Source: an uncultured Eggerthellaceae bacterium (GTDB lineage: Bacteria > Actinomycetota > Coriobacteriia > Coriobacteriales > Eggerthellaceae). Taken from it: DNA of 59,164 nt. Below are positions 9,301 to 16,901 of the stretch, one piece after another; the stretch's first letter is position 1; every line of letters starts with the position of its first letter. The stretch lies in the NCBI GenBank assembly GCA_934630905.1, contig CAKTXN010000004.1, positions 1 through 59,164 of the forward strand, given 5' to 3'. The position numbers and the translations under genes were made by a program. Under the pieces are notes generated by a model. That model was not told the DNA's origin. It did not search any database and saw only the letters and a program-made list of their open reading frames with translations.

Positions 9301-9920
9301 TCTTCGCCAAACATATCGTAGCTCTCACGATCATCAAGCCAAGAAGCGCCAGAGATTTCCTCGTAGGCGGCACGGAATTCTGCCGTTTTGCCGCGATCGT
9401 CAATCATCTTTTCGAATCGTGCAAGTTTGTAGTCACGTCCGTAAAATCCCAGATGTTCGTAAAAGACTCGGGCAATAGAGCGCAGCACAGCCGTCTCAGA
9501 AGTGTCACCTTCCTTGTAGCCGCCTCCTTTTTCGTCAATATTGAACAAGATTGTCTCCGCCGTGACACGCTCTGCAGCGCGGCGAATCTTGGCGTACGTC
9601 ATAGGGTCGTCGAACTTTCCATCAAAATAAGAAACAGTGCTCTTACCGTTGACGTTTCGGTTCTCAAGCAGATAGCTGAGCATTTTCAGAAAATGGGATT
9701 TACCAGAGCCAAAGTACCCTTGAATCCATACACCAGTGTTTCGTGCGGGATTATCCAAACCACGTTCGTATGCTTCGAAAAAGTCGTCGAAATGGCGTTG
9801 GAGCTCACGCGTGACAACGTACTCTTCAAGCTCCTGGGCAATGGTGTCTTCTTCACCAACGCTGATGACGCCATTGATGTAACGATCGATGTCTCGTTCG
9901 AACATCTTCTGAATCTGCAT
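6309..9920 (-). CDS. brxC: BREX-1 BrxC (PglY-like) ATPase
   Basis: Large P-loop ATPase of BREX, 1,203 residues, the usual length for BrxC. It opens with the family's MFERDIDRYINGVI segment. Walker A is GYFGSGKSHF at about residues 68-77, and a Walker B-like LLFMVDEMGQYL lies near 265. The long C-terminal part is helical. BrxC is thought to form oligomers that regulate the PglX/BrxB complex and respond to phage DNA; the exact role is not settled. The start has AAAAGGGGC upstream of ATG 9920, 13 bp after brxB. Gene order brxA-brxB-brxC is canonical. Confidence 0.94.
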   Translation of the reverse strand: MQIQKMFERDIDRYINGVISVGEEDTIAQELEEYVVTRELQRHFDDFFEAYERGLDNPARNTGVWIQGYFGSGKSHFLKMLSYLLENRNVNGKSTVSYFDGKFDDPMTYAKIRRAAERVTAETILFNIDEKGGGYKEGDTSETAVLRSIARVFYEHLGFYGRDYKLARFEKMIDDRGKTAEFRAAYEEISGASWLDDRESYDMFGEEVAQAANRAVGLSIQSVTDWADSADNVTVDFGELVNDINEYAKRREDECGGQFRLLFMVDEMGQYLNSGESRMLNLQTLVEQFCDKCGGRVWMVVTSQEAIDEMMPVVSTDFSKIQGRFSTRLSLSSSSVDEVIKRRVLEKTQSAKIELAGEYQEKSAVLKNLFTFEDSRGDLKGYATETEFVESFPFVGYQFTLMPDVLKEIRKHGYQGKSLSTGERSMLSSYQEAAQAVEDGNQDCLVPFWRFFDTLEKELDHGIKQVFERCRKAAEGDYIIQPWDLDVLKTLYLINYISDVKPTIGNIAILLIDSIDVDKVALRERVKLSLDRLVRENYVARNGERYSFLTDEEQDVAREIRDVRVDPSQVIESIKSLIFDKIYTARKFRKGANDFPFDRFVDDTIHGMSQGGMKLNIITMANAELCEATDAELDLKSTEQALVVLDTANDYYDVLYNAAKIAKYVKTQNVQQLPETKQRIIASKNKEAASNRAEAEALIADAIVKARVSVNGHTMQLGAVNAKQKIEAVLEELVDSTFTKAGMISVPIENDAQLRDVLLGRDQQGIDGMGGANEEAIDALDKYLEARARTHQPTSMGDVQRAFQAKPYGWREIDIAAVAAKLIAGQRAMVTYGGEQVMPTDPKMKDYLRKQSEIDKAVIKKRVAMPAAITSKAKNLLREVDSAIQIPGDEDGLVQAVKDCLNGRIRHYCDLLQAKYRGSIPYPGKSQVEQAIDLANAVLGQQADSESFLREFNRNEDDILDNVEDLEAVERFFNANQANIFEEAYKIVVTMHDERAYVDGDVDVQEALAKVRAIVESPKPYDQIKDLPRLTQTVKDVYGKLVVAKRNDLLSRLDASFNEIKQYAEAEGEAARAEVNHIVNNAEMEVARKHSSINGAETCSNLDTLSSQVIAWHEACLKKIDNAVAQAKIKAETVKNAGSSTDTGGAIVEPAPVPQSKIKVLSRSAVLPAKSLHSEEEVDAYLADVKKKLMAELDGHVGVRLGQ

Positions 9921-9933
9921 GAATGCCCCTTTT

Positions 9934-10533
9934 CTAAATCAGGTCGAAAGCCCTGTAGTAGTTTCCATCTTTAAGCTTGCCAAAAAGGCTCAGCGAGCCT
10001 CCATCGTAGGTACCCGGATAAACTACGACCACCGGCACGTCGCGCATGACGCTATGCATGTTATTAAGAATATTGTGCACCCGCATGAAAGGGTAAACCT
10101 CTCCAACACCAGTTAGGAGCAGCACATCGCCCGGCTGATGTGGCTGCCAATCCATGGTAGCCACAAAGGCCTCGGGTGTTGCAATGCGCTGAATCTGCTT
10201 CAGAAGACCGTCCTTGCCGCGTTTGACCTCCTGAACAGGAAGTTTCTCAAGAACCCGCTTTGCTTCGGCGATAGCCAGGAAAACATCGTAGAGGTTGCGC
10301 ACAACGATATTTGCCCTGATTTTTCCATCGCCCAGCTTGCCAAGATCGGCGTCTGCAACAAGCCCCTTGAAATAACTTCTTGCTTCAAGCTCGAGGGTTG
10401 GATCATAGCAAAACGTAAAGATTCCTGCCTCGTTACCAAGACCTTTATTGGTCAGAAAATCTGCATCATTAAGGCGTTCGCGCAATGCCACGCATCGACG
10501 CTCGAAATCCTGCTGCTGCATTGGTGTAGCCAT
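9934..10533 (-). CDS. brxB: BREX-1 BrxB (DUF1788)
   Basis: 199-residue protein matching the DUF1788/BrxB family in length, context and characteristic segments (FCYDPTLELEARSYF, LLTGVGEVYPFMRVHNIL, VVVVYPGTYDGGSLSLFG). BrxB is a small core component, known in other systems to associate with PglX, BrxC and PglZ. It starts directly at the brxA stop (ATG 10533, with GGGGG upstream in the brxA 3' end), which implies translational coupling. Confidence 0.93.
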   Translation of the reverse strand: MATPMQQQDFERRCVALRERLNDADFLTNKGLGNEAGIFTFCYDPTLELEARSYFKGLVADADLGKLGDGKIRANIVVRNLYDVFLAIAEAKRVLEKLPVQEVKRGKDGLLKQIQRIATPEAFVATMDWQPHQPGDVLLLTGVGEVYPFMRVHNILNNMHSVMRDVPVVVVYPGTYDGGSLSLFGKLKDGNYYRAFDLI

Positions 10534-11145
10534 TTAGAATGCCCCCTGACAATTGAAGGCACCAAGGGCTTCACCATCGCCTTTTTCCTCAATCGCCTCT
10601 CGAACCTCAAAATCCAGGAAGATAGGAATAAGCTCATCGCTGTGCGCATTGGCAAGCATTCCACATTCGATGAGGCACTTGCGTAGAACCTGCTTAATCT
10701 TCCCAATAGTGTTGTCTGTAACATCGGCAATGTTTTCGTAGTCCATCTGAAGACGCGTCATGTACGCACCCATCTCAGCAGCGCCCAGAGTATAGTCGAG
10801 TTCTTGGAAATGCCGGGCGACTTCGGTTGTCATAAAATGTCGAACCAAGGGATAGGTACTCATCATTGTGTAGAGATTGGCTTGAGCGGCAGCCTCGGGA
10901 TCTCCCTTTGCGATGATCCGAACAATGGCATCGCTCTTGACGGCATTGATTCTCTTTATGCAAACACGCGCAATATTGCCAACCATGCGCTCAGTTGGGT
11001 ACTGAATCAAGTTCTCGGACTTTACCTTCTCGATGATTTCGCCGTCAGAAAGCTCATCGAGCTTCAATTGGCACACAACGCGCATCTCGCGAAGCAAGAA
11101 CTGCTCGCGAGTGATGCACGCTCCCTCAAGCCTTGTCACCGTCAT
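10534..11145 (-). CDS. brxA: BREX-1 BrxA (DUF1819)
   Basis: 203-residue DUF1819/BrxA-like protein, a small mostly helical DNA-binding core component of BREX. Recognised by REQFLLREMRVVCQL and by the helical pattern around YTMMSTYPLVRHFMTTEV, together with position before brxB. I choose ATG 11145, which has AGGGGGGTGG directly upstream; a longer frame to 11175 lacks such a site. The 5' end overlaps the preceding small gene by 20 bp, so the two are likely coupled. Confidence 0.9.
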   Translation of the reverse strand: MTVTRLEGACITREQFLLREMRVVCQLKLDELSDGEIIEKVKSENLIQYPTERMVGNIARVCIKRINAVKSDAIVRIIAKGDPEAAAQANLYTMMSTYPLVRHFMTTEVARHFQELDYTLGAAEMGAYMTRLQMDYENIADVTDNTIGKIKQVLRKCLIECGMLANAHSDELIPIFLDFEVREAIEEKGDGEALGAFNCQGAF

Positions 11146-11341
11146 CCACCCCCCTGAGCAACCCCATGTTTGCAACGATGTCGGCAGCTAGCACTTGAGT
11201 GATATAAGCAGAAATACTCACGCATTTTTCTTCAGCAATCTGCGTGACGGCATCTTTCATCTCCGGAGTAACTGCAAAAATGATTCGCTCGCTTTTTTTG
11301 CCATTCAGGACAGTCTTTCTCAGAACCTTCTCATCAGGCAT
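11126..11341 (-). CDS. Small ribbon-helix-helix-like protein at the head of the BREX operon
   Basis: 71 residues, basic N-terminus, then ERIIFAVTPEMKDAVTQIA followed by SISAYITQVL. This beta-strand then two-helix pattern is typical of CopG/ribbon-helix-helix proteins, though mobilisation accessory proteins can look alike. AAAGGGGC precedes ATG 11341. As first gene of the operon, overlapping brxA, it is a candidate autoregulator replacing the larger BrxR seen in other BREX loci. That role is inference. Confidence 0.7.
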   Translation of the reverse strand: MPDEKVLRKTVLNGKKSERIIFAVTPEMKDAVTQIAEEKCVSISAYITQVLAADIVANMGLLRGVDDGDKA

Positions 11342-11374
11342 GCCATGCCCCTTTCAAACGGCATAATCTTTATA

Positions 11375-11412
11375 TAAAACATCATACCAGCATTAAGGAT
11401 ATTCCGAAGAAG
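11375..11412 (-). promoter_or_regulatory. Candidate BREX operon promoter
   Basis: On the minus strand TGGTATGAT forms an extended -10 element (TATGAT complementing 11381-11386), about 40 bp upstream of the first ATG in an AT-rich patch. The -35 is poor. This is the only good -10 candidate before the gene. Confidence 0.4.
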
Positions 11413-11562
11413 AACCAAAGATTTGCGGTGTGCAATTTATGCAAACAAAGCAGAGGTCCTCTGTCGCAAGCTCCACCAGATGCTGTCAAAATCCAGCCAA
11501 AACGCCCCACCCTTTTGCCGACAAGCGGACAAGATGCCTGAAACCCGGGTAAATCGGGCCCC

Positions 11563-11814
11563 TTGTTGGAAAAACACCCTCGAAATCAGGCAAATCGACG
11601 ATATTCGGTGGTCAGAGCGCCTCCTGGGATCGCGTTTTGGTTCCAAAAAAAGACCTCTTGCGTGGGCGCGGAATCAACTGACAGCATAATCCCAGTTCAT
11701 AGCGTTATGAGAAAAAGCGATAAAAAGTCCGCCGAAAGACTGCTGCCTACCCCTACCCTCTCAACCACCGAATATCGTCGATTTACCCGAATTTGTCCCC
11801 TGTTTCCCAACAAG
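11563..11814. repeat. Intergenic inverted-repeat element, family A copy 1
   Basis: Two arms of about 50 bp face each other (11563-11612 and 11762-11814), sharing the core ACCACCGAATATCGTCGATT and ending in CCAACAAG. The arms recur at 50582-50811 and 55644-55885. The roughly 150-bp interior is not conserved between copies. No ORF is supported inside. Confidence 0.8.
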
Positions 11815-11946
11815 GGCAAGTCCCAGAGCGCAATCGCGCGTACCCATTCCGCCCGCATGCGCTCGGGGCATCTCTCGGCCACCTTGAAAGTGTCGATGCA
11901 GTCGTAACTCCCACCCCGCACGCGGCATCTTGTCGGAAATCGGGCG

Positions 11947-12119
11947 CAAAAACGCGCAGATTCACGGTACGGGGCAGGTCGAGAACGCAGACAATGCGAT
12001 TTCGAACCTTTCACTCCGACCTCGCCCAGCAAAACCCCAGGTCGCAAGTTTCAAACTGAGTCAGCGGATGTAGGAATCCCATCTCCACCTGCCCCGTACC
12101 GTCGATTTGGACGTTTTCA
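11947..12119 (+). repeat. Intergenic inverted-repeat element, family B copy 1
   Basis: Arms of about 34 bp (11947-11980 and 12085-12119) share CGGTACGGGGCAGGT in opposite orientation. The interior contains GCAAAACCCCAGGTC. A second copy lies inverted at 24573-24753. In both windows the sequence AAAACGACAACATG follows just to the right. Confidence 0.78.
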
Positions 12120-12311
12120 GACCGAAAAAACGACAACATGCCACCTCGAGGCCCAATCACAAGCACTCAAAAGCCCCAGTACGCCGTAAAACCAGAAGGC
12201 GCTCCCAAAGCTCCGCCACACCGCAAGGCCACTGCGCACGCGCCCCGAAACTCCACCACACCACAAATCCGCAACGCACCACCCGAAGCCCCGGTCACAC
12301 CGCATCGGAGC

Positions 12312-12347
12312 ACAAAAAATCCGAGGCACGGACAGCACCTCGGATTC
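12312..12347 (-). terminator. Rho-independent terminator for the PPOX gene
   Basis: Read on the minus strand, AATCCGAGG and CCTCGGATT form a 9-bp stem with an 11-base loop, followed by TTTTTTG. It lies 130 bp after the stop of the minus-strand gene at 12477. The remainder of 12120-12476 shows no gene. Confidence 0.75.
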
Positions 12348-12476
12348 GAATGCTCGATTGTTGGCAAAAAAGCGGCAGCGGCGAGCAATCGTAGCGACAA
12401 CCTTTGCCAGCCCCAAAAAGCAGGCGAAAGCGAACCTAAGCCAGCTGCTACGAAAACGCACCCCTAGCAAAACCGA

Positions 12477-12887
12477 CTACACCAGTCGCGCTCCAGCGTC
12501 GGGACCGGGGGTAATGGAATACACTTCCTCGACGTGCATCCAGCACACACCCTTGGAATAATAGTCGTAACCCATGGAGCTCAGAATCTGATGCACTTGC
12601 GCAGCAATGGCTTCGTAGCGCGGACCCTCGTTTTCATACACCACGGTGCCTTTTACCTGATAACCATGCGTTTCGTCCCACACGCTCACGGACATCTTCG
12701 GGTTTTCTCGCAAGTTCGCCAGCGTCTTATTCAGATACTGATCAGAAATCATAACCGTCTCATCGTCGTACGCTTGCTTCATTGAGCAGCACACCACGTT
12801 GGGCACACCGTTGGCATCGCACGTAGCTACCGCAGCAGCATATACGTTGTTGATCAAATCAATGCAATCTTGAGGCATTTTCGCCAT
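12477..12887 (-). CDS. Pyridoxamine 5'-phosphate oxidase-like FMN-binding protein
   Basis: 136-residue split-barrel flavin protein of the PPOX-like family. The family pattern shows in the N-terminal helix (QDCIDLINNVYAAAVATCD), strand GVPNVVCCS, then MISDQYLNKTLANLRENPK and VSVWDETHGYQVKGTVVYE. Such short proteins bind FMN and reduce diverse substrates; the substrate cannot be told. I start at ATG 12887, after GAAAGGGGATTC. The longer open frame to 13052 is Cys/Ala-rich and not protein-like. It is monocistronic, divergent from the flavodoxin gene at 13251, with which it may share redox chemistry. Confidence 0.85.
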   Translation of the reverse strand: MAKMPQDCIDLINNVYAAAVATCDANGVPNVVCCSMKQAYDDETVMISDQYLNKTLANLRENPKMSVSVWDETHGYQVKGTVVYENEGPRYEAIAAQVHQILSSMGYDYYSKGVCWMHVEEVYSITPGPDAGARLV

Positions 12888-13250
12888 AACGAATCCCCTT
12901 TCATCTGCGATCTCGCTGTGCGCGCAAGCTGCGCAGGCGTATAAAGCACCGCGTGAACCCGGCGGCAAACATCGCAATGCGCGAAGCCTTTTCCCACCAC
13001 TTGCGCAAGTCGCGTCTGGAAAACACGCATCTCCTGCCGCACATTCTATCACGAACCATCGGGGAATCGCCGCATCGCGGCACCCTTAGCCCGCAGCACA
13101 CGCCGTCCAAGACCTCCGATGTCTTGCAGCAAAAACGAGAGAAGTAACAAACGCGTACCCAAAGCACGACATGCAACTCAGCAATAAAACGCGAGGCTAT
13201 AATTTCCGCATCAACATAAAACACCATCAAACGAAAGGCAGCCGGAACCC
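12888..13250. other. Divergent intergenic region, PPOX gene / flavodoxin gene
   Basis: 363 bp without a supportable gene. A TATAAT box at 13198-13203 lies about 50 bp before the flavodoxin start and is a likely -10; I see no good -35. Nothing else stands out. Confidence 0.5.
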
Positions 13251-13760
13251 ATGACAAACAAGCATTATTCAATCATTTTCAGCAGCATAACCGGCAACAC
13301 GAAACTGCTGGCCAACGCCATCCGCGAAGCACTGCCCCAAGAAAACTGCGACTATTTCGGCACCAGCTCCAACAGGGAAAACCCCACATCGGAGCTTCTT
13401 TTCATTGGCTTCTGGACCGACAAAGGTACCGCAGACGAAAACACCCTGAACCTGCTGAAAACACTCCAAAACAAGAAAATCTTCCTGTTCGGAACAGCAG
13501 GTTTCGGCGGAAGCGAAGAGTACTACCAGAAGATTCTGACCACCACGAAAGAATCCATCGATGCCAGCAACACGATTGTCGGCGAATACATGTGTCAGGG
13601 CAAAATGCCCCTGTCCGTGAAAGAACGCTACGTGAAAATGATCGAAGAGCACGGTCACAAGCCAAACTTGGACACCTTGCTTGAAAACTTCGACAGCGCG
13701 CTTTCACACCCGGATGCAAACGACCTGGAAAAGCTGAAAGAGCTGGTAGCGGCGCAATAA
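13251..13760 (+). CDS. Flavodoxin family protein (BilS-like)
   Basis: 169 residues, one flavodoxin domain. The phosphate loop for FMN is SSITGNTKLLA (about residues 11-21). Further segments are FIGFWTDKGTADE, FLFGTAGFGGSEEYY, and MCQGKMPLSVKERY. The last three resemble the gut flavodoxin group annotated BilS, partner of bilirubin reductase; no bilR-like gene is nearby, so that function is unproven. Likely a low-potential electron carrier or flavin reductase in the cytoplasm. GAAAGGCAGCC precedes the ATG. A terminator follows at 13961. Confidence 0.85.
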   Translation: MTNKHYSIIFSSITGNTKLLANAIREALPQENCDYFGTSSNRENPTSELLFIGFWTDKGTADENTLNLLKTLQNKKIFLFGTAGFGGSEEYYQKILTTTKESIDASNTIVGEYMCQGKMPLSVKERYVKMIEEHGHKPNLDTLLENFDSALSHPDANDLEKLKELVAAQ

Positions 13761-14111
13761 CGCCGACAGGCGACCGTGACACCAACCCTCACCCGCGCGA
13801 GGTAGCGGGCAAAGGGACAACAGCACCAGCGCAGGCGCGGGTGCAAATGCTCCGCAAAACCAACGCGGGCAGCCCAAGAGCATGCAGCTCAGCAGCACGA
13901 ACGCACCAGCGCCACAGCAGCTACTACGCAAAAACCAGCCGTCCGCGCATAAAAATATGAACGCCCTTCGCTTTTTTGAAGGGCGTTTTTTGAAGCCTCT
14001 CACACCCGCACCCCGAACCAAACGAGCGTGGTATCATACACCGATAATCACAAGCAAAATCGTGGCAATTGAAGCAAAAGCCAACGGATATAACCCGAAA
14101 AGTAATCATTT
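13761..14111. other. Intergenic region between flavodoxin and flippase genes
   Basis: 351 bp with no supportable gene. It contains the terminator at 13961-13992 and no recognisable promoter for the flippase gene. Confidence 0.45.
13961..13992 (+). terminator. Rho-independent terminator after flavodoxin gene
   Basis: ACGCCCTTC and GAAGGGCGT pair as a 9-bp stem with an 8-base loop, followed by six T. Confidence 0.85.
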
Positions 14112-15902
14112 ATGCAAGTATTGACGCAGCTGAGAGAAAAAATCAATAACCGGCCCCGCAAAGAGCGCCCGCAGAAAATGCACAAGCCCAGCTTCCTGGC
14201 GCGCGTTGTCACGCAATGGTGCAACCGCCTGCTGGGTGCCGCGCGCGATCGCTCCTTCCACGAGGAAGATCAGGAGTTCGAGGCCAACCAAACCAGCCGC
14301 GACTACATTTGGAACATTATCGGCATGGGCATGTGGGGCGTGGTCTTCCCCACCTTGACCATCATCGTCACGCAGCTTTCCGGCGCCGAGCAAGCAGGCA
14401 TGTTCTCCATGGCCTACGTTGTTGCAATGCTGCTTTTGATTGTGGCGCATTTCGGCATTAGAACGTACCAGGTCAGCGACGTCTCTGAAACATATGCGTT
14501 CTCGGAATACCAGATAAGCCGCGTTATCACGTGCTTGCTGGCCATCATGATAGGCGCCACGTATTGCGCCGTACGCGGCTACGACCAAACAATGAGCACG
14601 CTATGCGTAAGTCTGGTTGTCTACAAGGCAATCGACGGGCTGGCCGACGTCTACGAAGGCCGCCTGCAACAGGTCGGCAAAATGTACCTGGGCGGCGTGA
14701 GCGTTTTCGTGCGCGCGCTGCTTTCCTTCGTCTCCTTCACCATCACGCTGCTTATCACGCGCTCGCTTCCCACGGCAAGCGTTGTCATGGCGGTGTTCGC
14801 CGGCGCATCCACGCTTTTCTTGACCATACCGCTTGCCTACTTCGAAACCGAGCAATCGGCGCGTCCCCGATTCAGAGCCGTGCTTAGCCTGTTCAAGCAA
14901 AGCTGGCCTCTGTTCGCCGCGCTATTCATGTATTCGCTCATCGACAACATGCCGAAATTCGTAATGGAAGGCATGCTTGGCTACGACAATCAGCTCTACT
15001 ACAACGTTCTGTACTTCCCCGCTATGTTTATCCTGCTCACGGGGCAAACCGTCTACAAGCCGATGCTCGTAAAAATGGCGAAGACGTGGCACGACCCAGA
15101 AAAGCGCCGCCGCTTCGACTTGATTATCGTTGCCGCGCTTTTGGGCATTGCCGCGTTCGCTTTTATCGTGGTGCTCCTGATGCACTGGGTTGGCCTGACC
15201 ATCTTCAGCTTCCTGTACGGCATTGACTTTACCCAGTTCAGAGAAGCATCCACCATCATGGTTATATCGGGCGGCATTATTGCGGGCATCGACTTCCTGT
15301 ATCAGGTGATCACGATTCTGCGCCGCCAGCACGATGTCATCATCGCGTATCTGGTAGCGTTCATCCTTGCCCTGTTCACGCCCATGCTGCTTATCCACTA
15401 CGCCGGCCTAAACGGCGCCGTTACCAGCTACCTGATTACCATGACCGTGCTGTTTATCCTTATGCTGTGGATCTACTTCCGCATTAGGTTTGACAAAACC
15501 CTGGGAAGCGAAGCAGAAAGCGCCGAAGAAGAACCCGCGCAAAGTCCGCTTGATGAACGCGTGGCAGCACGCCGGGAAAACCGTCAGGCGCGCGGGGGCG
15601 AATCAAGGGCCGCAACGACCGTCTCGGACACTGCATCCGCACGGCACAGTACTCCCCACAGCGCATCATACGAAGCACGACGCAGCGCTCGCTTTGGCGC
15701 CAATAACGGCAGCAGTGCTCGCCATGGCGGCAACGTTGGCAACGCCAGCAACGGCGGCGGCAACGCAGGCATGCAGCGCACGGCGCGCCACGAAGCTGTG
15801 CGCAACGCACAATACGGCATCCGCAACAGCACCGGAAACGCCACCGAAAACGGCAACGCGCAATCTGCGCCCCGTCACGGGAACCGCCGCCAAGACCAGT
15901 AA
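14112..15902 (+). CDS. Polysaccharide/lipid flippase (MATE/Wzx-like membrane protein)
   Basis: 596 residues with about twelve hydrophobic segments between residues 65 and 460, in the pattern of MOP-superfamily polysaccharide exporters (for example WNIIGMGMWGVVFPTLTII at the start and the paired helices around 340-460). It probably flips an undecaprenyl-linked sugar across the membrane; the substrate is unknown and no glycosyltransferase genes adjoin. An unusual hydrophilic tail of about 120 residues after the last helix is rich in Ala, Arg, Asn and Gly and is low complexity. The start is uncertain: ATG 14112 lacks a clear ribosome site and a second ATG at 14178 is possible. Confidence 0.8.
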   Translation: MQVLTQLREKINNRPRKERPQKMHKPSFLARVVTQWCNRLLGAARDRSFHEEDQEFEANQTSRDYIWNIIGMGMWGVVFPTLTIIVTQLSGAEQAGMFSMAYVVAMLLLIVAHFGIRTYQVSDVSETYAFSEYQISRVITCLLAIMIGATYCAVRGYDQTMSTLCVSLVVYKAIDGLADVYEGRLQQVGKMYLGGVSVFVRALLSFVSFTITLLITRSLPTASVVMAVFAGASTLFLTIPLAYFETEQSARPRFRAVLSLFKQSWPLFAALFMYSLIDNMPKFVMEGMLGYDNQLYYNVLYFPAMFILLTGQTVYKPMLVKMAKTWHDPEKRRRFDLIIVAALLGIAAFAFIVVLLMHWVGLTIFSFLYGIDFTQFREASTIMVISGGIIAGIDFLYQVITILRRQHDVIIAYLVAFILALFTPMLLIHYAGLNGAVTSYLITMTVLFILMLWIYFRIRFDKTLGSEAESAEEEPAQSPLDERVAARRENRQARGGESRAATTVSDTASARHSTPHSASYEARRSARFGANNGSSARHGGNVGNASNGGGNAGMQRTARHEAVRNAQYGIRNSTGNATENGNAQSAPRHGNRRQDQ

Positions 15903-15982
15903 AGAAAGCGGCACTTCCAAAGAAGCGCCGTCGCAATAAAACCGCAGGTCAAACGCCCAATCAATCAGCCGCCACCAAACCG

Positions 15983-16732
15983 CTACCGAGACACCCGCTT
16001 ATGCAAATCAGAGGCAATGCGGTCAATCTCGGCGCTGTAATCGGCGCACGTGCGCAAATCGTGTCGCACTCCATCATCAAGCGCGGGATTGTTCTTCTTG
16101 TAGCAAACTTTATGCTCGAAACTCGCCCACGAATCCATGCTGAGCGTGCGCATTTGAACTTCAACGGGCATCATGCGTTTCTCGCTGTGCAGGAAGATAG
16201 GCACGCGCACGATAAGATGAAGGCTTCGATATCCGTTTGGCTTGGGGTTGGCAATGTAGTCCTTCTTCTCCAAAAGCTCAATGTCGTCCTGACCGACAAA
16301 TGCATCCGCTAAATCGTACACTTGGTCAAGAAACGTGCAGATAACACGCACGCCCGCCACATCGAACAGGTTCTCTTCAATACCTTCCGGCGTAATAGGG
16401 TATCCCTTGCGAATGAGCTTCCCCACAATGCTTTCAGGCGACTTCACCCTGCTTTTGATGTTCTCAATAGGGTTGCCCTCGGCAAAAATCGACAAGTCCT
16501 GGTTGAGCACGCGGAACTTTGTTTCAACCTCCATCAGCGCGCACCGATAATACCCCATGAGCTTGCGATACGCGTGCAGCTGCTCGGTTGCCCACGCCGC
16601 TGTGACCTGGGGTGCCTGCACTGATAACGCATGACGCAACTCATTGAGCATCGATGCGTCATTCGAAACCAGCCCCGTGGCCAACCCCGCTATTGAATCG
16701 ATCGCCGATGTTTCCGACGTTTCCGTTACCAT
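15983..16732 (-). CDS. Small alarmone synthetase (RelQ-like (p)ppGpp synthetase)
   Basis: 249-residue RelA/SpoT synthetase domain without hydrolase, TGS or ACT domains, as in RelQ/YjbM. Visible motifs: IKSRVKSPESIVGKL (ATP/GTP loop), FDVAGVRVIC (catalytic Asp region), YIANPKPNGYRSLHLIV (nucleotide site, with the conserved Tyr), and VEVQMRTLSMDSWASFEHK (catalytic Glu-x-Gln). It transfers pyrophosphate from ATP to GTP/GDP in the cytoplasm. AAAAGGAGAGA lies before ATG 16732. It sits downstream of the citrate synthase gene on the same strand, 169 bp away. Confidence 0.92.
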   Translation of the reverse strand: MVTETSETSAIDSIAGLATGLVSNDASMLNELRHALSVQAPQVTAAWATEQLHAYRKLMGYYRCALMEVETKFRVLNQDLSIFAEGNPIENIKSRVKSPESIVGKLIRKGYPITPEGIEENLFDVAGVRVICTFLDQVYDLADAFVGQDDIELLEKKDYIANPKPNGYRSLHLIVRVPIFLHSEKRMMPVEVQMRTLSMDSWASFEHKVCYKKNNPALDDGVRHDLRTCADYSAEIDRIASDLHKRVSR

Positions 16733-16804
16733 TGCTTATCTCTCCTTTTCATCAAAAAGCATCGCCTGCATCATCCGCGAAAGGCACCGAGAAAAAACAC
16801 CTTG

Positions 16805-16893
16805 CGCCGCCACGGCGAAGGGTGTTGCGACGCAGCGCTGCCACCACTGCGAAGCCCCAAAAGCCGATCGCGTGCCGCCGCCACGGCGAAGGG
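16805..16893. repeat. Two 17-bp direct repeats
   Basis: GCCGCCACGGCGAAGGG occurs at 16805-16821 and again at 16877-16893, each carrying the short palindrome CGCCACGGCG, in the gap between the citrate synthase and alarmone synthetase genes. Confidence 0.6.
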
Positions 16894-16901
16894 CGAATCC
16901 C

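Noticed and set aside
11563..11814. Family A repeats as a CRISPR array
   Set aside because: Arms are inverted rather than direct, there are only two per site, and spacing is far larger than CRISPR spacers.
11342..12476. Genes in the 1.1-kb gap right of BREX (several 60-117 codon frames on both strands)
   Set aside because: All overlap one another in repeat sequence, lack ribosome sites and have Arg/Pro/Ser-rich shadow composition.
12888..13052. N-terminal extension of the PPOX protein to 13052
   Set aside because: Cys/Ala-rich non-homologous sequence; a good ribosome site and ATG at 12887 fit the family start.
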